Assembly: GCA_041752635.1 (NCBI GenBank)
Contig: JBGSWC010000033.1
Span: 1-8,255 of the forward strand
Source of the DNA: JBGSWC01 sp041752635
GTDB lineage: Bacteria > Planctomycetota > Planctomycetia > Pirellulales > Lacipirellulaceae
Reading direction: 5' to 3'
Length of the DNA stretch: 8,255 nt
The translations under genes and the position numbers were made by a program. Every line of letters begins with the position of its first letter. The stretch's first letter is position 1. Under the pieces are notes generated by a model that saw only the letters and a list, made by a program, of their open reading frames with translations, had not been told where the DNA came from and searched no databases. This document shows positions 5,527 through 8,255 of the stretch, one piece after another.

Positions 5527-7557
5527 TCACGCCCGCAGTTCTCCACCAAGTTGTTTTGCCAATCCATCCACAATCCGCTTCGTCACCTCGTCGGCTTGGT
5601 CGCTGGTGAGGTTTTCGGTTTTGGGGCGCAACACAAAGCTGAATAGCAGGCTCTTCTTACCGGCGCCCAGCCGCTCGGCGTCGCGGTATTCTTCGCCGAA
5701 GGTGAGTGACTCAAGCAAGTCACCCGCCCCGTCGCGGGCAATCGATTCGACTTGCGACCAGCGGACCTTCTCGCCAACCACCACGTTCAAGTCTCGCGAC
5801 ATCGGTTGCAAATTCGAAAGCGGTGTGGCTGTCGGGATGAGCTTCGCGCCGGCAACTAATGGGCCAAGGTCGATCTCGGTAATCGTCGTCTTGTCACGCA
5901 ACTCAAACTCTTTGAGCCCCTGGGGGCTTAGCTGGCCCAGCACTCCTAAGCGAGTTTCACCCAAGTACAACTCGGCGCTGCGAGCGGAATCGAGCAGCGG
6001 TAAATCACACGGCTTAGCCGCTAGCGGCGTTCCTGGCATCAGCACGTCGACGATTGTTTCAATCACTCCCTTCAGATCAAAAAAGTCGCCACCACTTGTG
6101 ATGGCCAGCACACGCTTTTCCTCGGGCAGTCCATCGGTCTGCGGGAGGTAGACGTTCGCAATCTCGAACAGTTCAATCCGCGTGTTCGACGCCGTCTCGT
6201 TCGCGCGGCGGCAAGCAAGCAAACTAGGCACCAAGCTCTGTCGCAGGCAAGTCGCCCGGCGCAACACAGGCATGCTAGTCGCCAGCGGATTAGCCGAACT
6301 CCAAGGCCTGAAGCACTCGACCCATTCTGGTTCGACCGCACTAAGCGTAAGCGCCTCGTCGTACCCGGCGGCGGCCACCATGCGGCGCACCCGGCCCACC
6401 ACTTCGTCTTCGCGGGTGCGGTGCGAAGGAACCATTCGCACGCCCACGTCTTCGGGAATCTGATCGTAACCATGAATACGGGCGACCTCTTCAATGAGAT
6501 CGGCCTCGCGGGTCAGGTCGGCCCGCCAGGTGGGTGGAATCACTTTCACGCAGTGGTCGCAGGTGTGCGTTTCGGTGCAGCCCAGCTTAGTGAGAATCCG
6601 CCGCACCTCGTTTTGAGGCACGTCGATGCCGAGGATTCGTTTAATTTGCGGCCAGCGTAGTTTCACCTCGCTCGGTGCCGGGGGCAACTCGCCCGCCGTG
6701 GCCACGCCTTCGAGAAGCGAGCCGCCGGCAAGTTCGAGGATCAGCTCGCAGCATCGGCGGCTCGCCCAATCAATCCCCTCGGGATCAACACCCCGCTCGA
6801 AGCGATAGCTGCTTGGGCTGTGCAGATGCAATGCGCGAGCGGTGGTGCGAATCGACAGCGGATCGAAATCGGCTGCTTCAATCAGCAGGTCGACGGTGGT
6901 GTCGCTCACCTCACTGTCGGCCCCCCCCATCACCCCGCCAAGCGCGACGGCACGCTTCGCATCCGCAATGACACATGTGCCTTTGCTCAGCTTGTAAGTC
7001 TTGTGATCGATCGCAATAAACTCTTCGCCGTCGTTCGCTTCGCGGACGATGATCTTGCCGCCGGTGAGTTTCGCTAGATCGAACGCATGCAGAGGCTGAC
7101 CACATTCGAACATCACGTAATTCGTGATGTCGACAACGTTGTTAACGACACCACAGCCGAGAGCTTTGAGCCGATCCTGCATCCACTTGGGGCTGGGGCC
7201 AATCTTCACTCCGCGGATGATGCGAGCCGTGTACCGGGGACAGAGTTCGGGGCATGTGATCTCGACGGCGAACTCTTTTGCGATGTCCGCGCCGTTCGCT
7301 GACGGCGAGTGCATGCTTTTGGGGGGCTCGGCTATCTTGAGTTCCTTCCCGTAAAGAACGGCTACCTCGCGGGCGACACCAATATGCCCTAGGCAGTCGG
7401 GGCGATTGCTGGTGACCTCGAGATCGATCGCCACGTCATCGCCCACGGCGTGAAACTCTTCGAGATTGAGCCCACTCACGGTAAGGCGATGCGTAAGGTC
7501 GTCGACCGAATCTGGGAGGTCAACGTAATCGGCGAGCCAGTTTTTGCTGATGATCAT
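5527..7557 (-). CDS. pheT: Phenylalanyl-tRNA synthetase beta subunit, lacking the OB tRNA-binding domain
   Basis: This is the beta chain of the alpha2beta2 synthetase, which edits mischarged Tyr-tRNA(Phe) and helps bind tRNA. It is 676 residues, whereas E. coli PheT has 795. The N-terminal segment (1-39) runs straight into AIDLEVTSNRPDCLGHIGVA (43-62); the OB-fold tRNA-binding domain normally inserted there is absent. The B3/B4 editing domain is clear: CPRYTAR (106-112), VVDITNYV (141-148), QPLHAFD (154-160), ALGGVMGG (205-212) and HSPSSYRFERGVDP (246-259). The B5 domain (about 290-368) ends in EADLIEEVARIHGYDQIP. A catalytic-like core follows, then a C-terminal FDX-ACB anticodon-binding domain (about 580-676) with QPMSRDLNVVV. 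The ATG at 7557 gives the normal N terminus, but no Shine-Dalgarno site precedes it. Residues 327-336 carry three cysteines (C327, C333, C336) of unknown meaning. It lies downstream of pheS across a repeat. Confidence 0.95.
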   Translation of the reverse strand: MIISKNWLADYVDLPDSVDDLTHRLTVSGLNLEEFHAVGDDVAIDLEVTSNRPDCLGHIGVAREVAVLYGKELKIAEPPKSMHSPSANGADIAKEFAVEITCPELCPRYTARIIRGVKIGPSPKWMQDRLKALGCGVVNNVVDITNYVMFECGQPLHAFDLAKLTGGKIIVREANDGEEFIAIDHKTYKLSKGTCVIADAKRAVALGGVMGGADSEVSDTTVDLLIEAADFDPLSIRTTARALHLHSPSSYRFERGVDPEGIDWASRRCCELILELAGGSLLEGVATAGELPPAPSEVKLRWPQIKRILGIDVPQNEVRRILTKLGCTETHTCDHCVKVIPPTWRADLTREADLIEEVARIHGYDQIPEDVGVRMVPSHRTREDEVVGRVRRMVAAAGYDEALTLSAVEPEWVECFRPWSSANPLATSMPVLRRATCLRQSLVPSLLACRRANETASNTRIELFEIANVYLPQTDGLPEEKRVLAITSGGDFFDLKGVIETIVDVLMPGTPLAAKPCDLPLLDSARSAELYLGETRLGVLGQLSPQGLKEFELRDKTTITEIDLGPLVAGAKLIPTATPLSNLQPMSRDLNVVVGEKVRWSQVESIARDGAGDLLESLTFGEEYRDAERLGAGKKSLLFSFVLRPKTENLTSDQADEVTKRIVDGLAKQLGGELRA

Positions 7558-7560
7558 TTT

Positions 7561-7776
7561 GATTAACCGCGGAGGACGCGGAGAGCGCGGAGATTATGTT
7601 TTTAGCCGCAGATAGACGCGGATAAGCGCTGATAAAAAATTTACGTCGAGTTGATTGGATTAGGAATTCTGCTTTGTCAGCGCAGTCCTGTATAGGTTAA
7701 CGAACTGCATCAAACATCCGAGTTTATCTGTGGCTAATTCTTCTCCGCGATCTCTGCGATCTCCGCGGTTCAAATC
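7561..7776. repeat. Large imperfect inverted-repeat element filling the pheS-pheT gap
   Basis: The outer arms, about 7561-7623 and 7716-7776, are imperfect reverse complements. Each carries, in the same order, a GATTnnAACCGCGGAG end, CGCnGAGAnCGCGGAGA, TTAGCCnCAGATAnAC and CGGAT. A further inner pair, GCGCTGATAAA (7626-7636) and TTTGTCAGCGC (7673-7683), matches ten of eleven bases, but on the right it is displaced by about 30 extra bases (7684-7715). In the left arm CGCGGAG recurs at 7568, 7577 and 7586 (period 9), and CGC-x-GAT recurs at 7607, 7617 and 7627 (period 10). The element covers nearly the whole gap between the pheS stop and the pheT start. It looks like a dispersed, MITE-like palindromic repeat; no coding sequence is evident inside. 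In RNA it could fold into a long hairpin between the two cistrons. Confidence 0.75.
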
Positions 7777-8255
7777 CTAAAACTGAGCAAGAAACCGCAC
7801 ATCGTTCCCATACAAATCGCGAATATCCGTAATCCGATGCTGTCGCATCGCGATGCGTTCGACGCCCATGCCGAAGGCGAAGCCGGTGACTTGTTCGGGG
7901 TCGTAGCCGACCGCTTTCAGCACGTTGGGATCGACCATGCCGGCACCGCCGATTTCCATCCAGCTCTCGACTCCATTGGAGTCGCGCCAGTTGATGTCGA
8001 CTTCGACGCTTGGCTCGGTGAACGGGAAGAAGCTGGGGCGGAAGCGGACGTGCAGGTCGTCGGCATCGCCATAGAAGGCCTGGCAAAACATCCGCAGCAC
8101 GCTTTTGAGGTCGGCCATGGTGACTTCGGTGTCGATCAGCAGACCTTCGATTTGGTGGAACATGGGATAGTGCGTGGCGTCGGCCGTGTCGGGCCGGTAG
8201 ACGCGTCCGAGCGACACGATCCGCACCGGCGGTGGCGTCCCGCCCTCGGCCGAGG
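7777..8255 (-). CDS. pheS: Phenylalanyl-tRNA synthetase alpha subunit, 5'-truncated by window edge
   Basis: This is the C-terminal part (about 158 residues visible) of the catalytic alpha chain that activates phenylalanine and charges tRNA(Phe). The frame stays open to the right edge, so the start is outside the window; the GTG at 8224-8226 is the internal valine of PPPVRIVSLGRVYRPD, not a start. Class II synthetase signatures are plain: the motif 2 region GRVYRPDTADATHYPMFHQ, RFRPSFFPFTEPSVEVDI in the middle, and motif 3 GFAFGMGVERIAM near the end, finishing in DVRFLAQF. The alanine of GFAFGMG, corresponding to E. coli Ala294 that limits the size of the amino-acid pocket, is kept. The stretch SAEGGTPPP just before the GRVYRPD block seems somewhat longer than in E. 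coli. The gene stands upstream of pheT in the same direction, separated by 219 bases that hold an inverted repeat. Confidence 0.95.
   Translation of the reverse strand, partial: SAEGGTPPPVRIVSLGRVYRPDTADATHYPMFHQIEGLLIDTEVTMADLKSVLRMFCQAFYGDADDLHVRFRPSFFPFTEPSVEVDINWRDSNGVESWMEIGGAGMVDPNVLKAVGYDPEQVTGFAFGMGVERIAMRQHRITDIRDLYGNDVRFLAQF

Noticed and set aside
5606..7354. Several + strand frames opposite pheT
   Set aside because: They are antisense to a confident pheT gene and show no domain or start-site support.
7777..8226. GTG at 8226 as the start of pheS
   Set aside because: It would cut the catalytic domain in half; the frame continues upstream as PPP and beyond to the window edge, so this GTG is an internal valine.

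Overview
The window looks like chromosomal DNA from a planctomycete, probably of the Pirellulales type. The reasons are the moderately high GC, the TolC-family protein with a long Pro/Gln/Thr-rich tail after the barrel, the short PheT, the frequent absence of a Shine-Dalgarno site, and G/C-rich dispersed repeats between genes. This placement rests on recalled family features and was not searched. Nothing points to a phage, insertion sequence, CRISPR array, tRNA or rRNA. Most of the window is housekeeping sequence.

Layout from left to right: (1) The 3' part of a TolC-like outer-membrane efflux gene on +, cut by the left edge and ending at 1799. (2) A 98-base gap with a 7-bp TTCG-loop hairpin, then thymidylate kinase (tmk, +). 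(3) A 128-base convergent gap, then acetyl-CoA synthetase (acs, -). (4) A divergent intergenic region with a good sigma70-like promoter for acs and a weaker extended -10 for the opposite gene. (5) A small ASCH-domain gene and a DUF4279-like gene on +, joined by an ATGA stop/start overlap. The second gene is about 50% GC and the first about 61%. (6) A C-rich/G-rich hairpin in the short convergent gap. (7) pheT (-), an approximately 216-base inverted-repeat element, and the 3' part of pheS (-), cut by the right edge.

How the genes work together: PheS and PheT form the alpha2beta2 phenylalanyl-tRNA synthetase and are in the usual pheS-pheT order, but here the gap between them is filled by a large palindromic repeat. 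Tmk makes dTDP for DNA synthesis, Acs activates acetate, and the TolC-like protein would be the outer-membrane duct of an efflux or secretion system encoded elsewhere. The ASCH and DUF4279-like pair is the only part that looks accessory, and it is the best candidate for an uncharacterised functional unit.

I see no convincing new multi-gene system. The points most worth a second look are the pheS/pheT inverted repeat, the coupled ASCH/DUF4279-like pair with its composition step, the PheT without its OB-fold tRNA-binding domain, and a substitution in the nucleotide-binding GEP motif of Acs.
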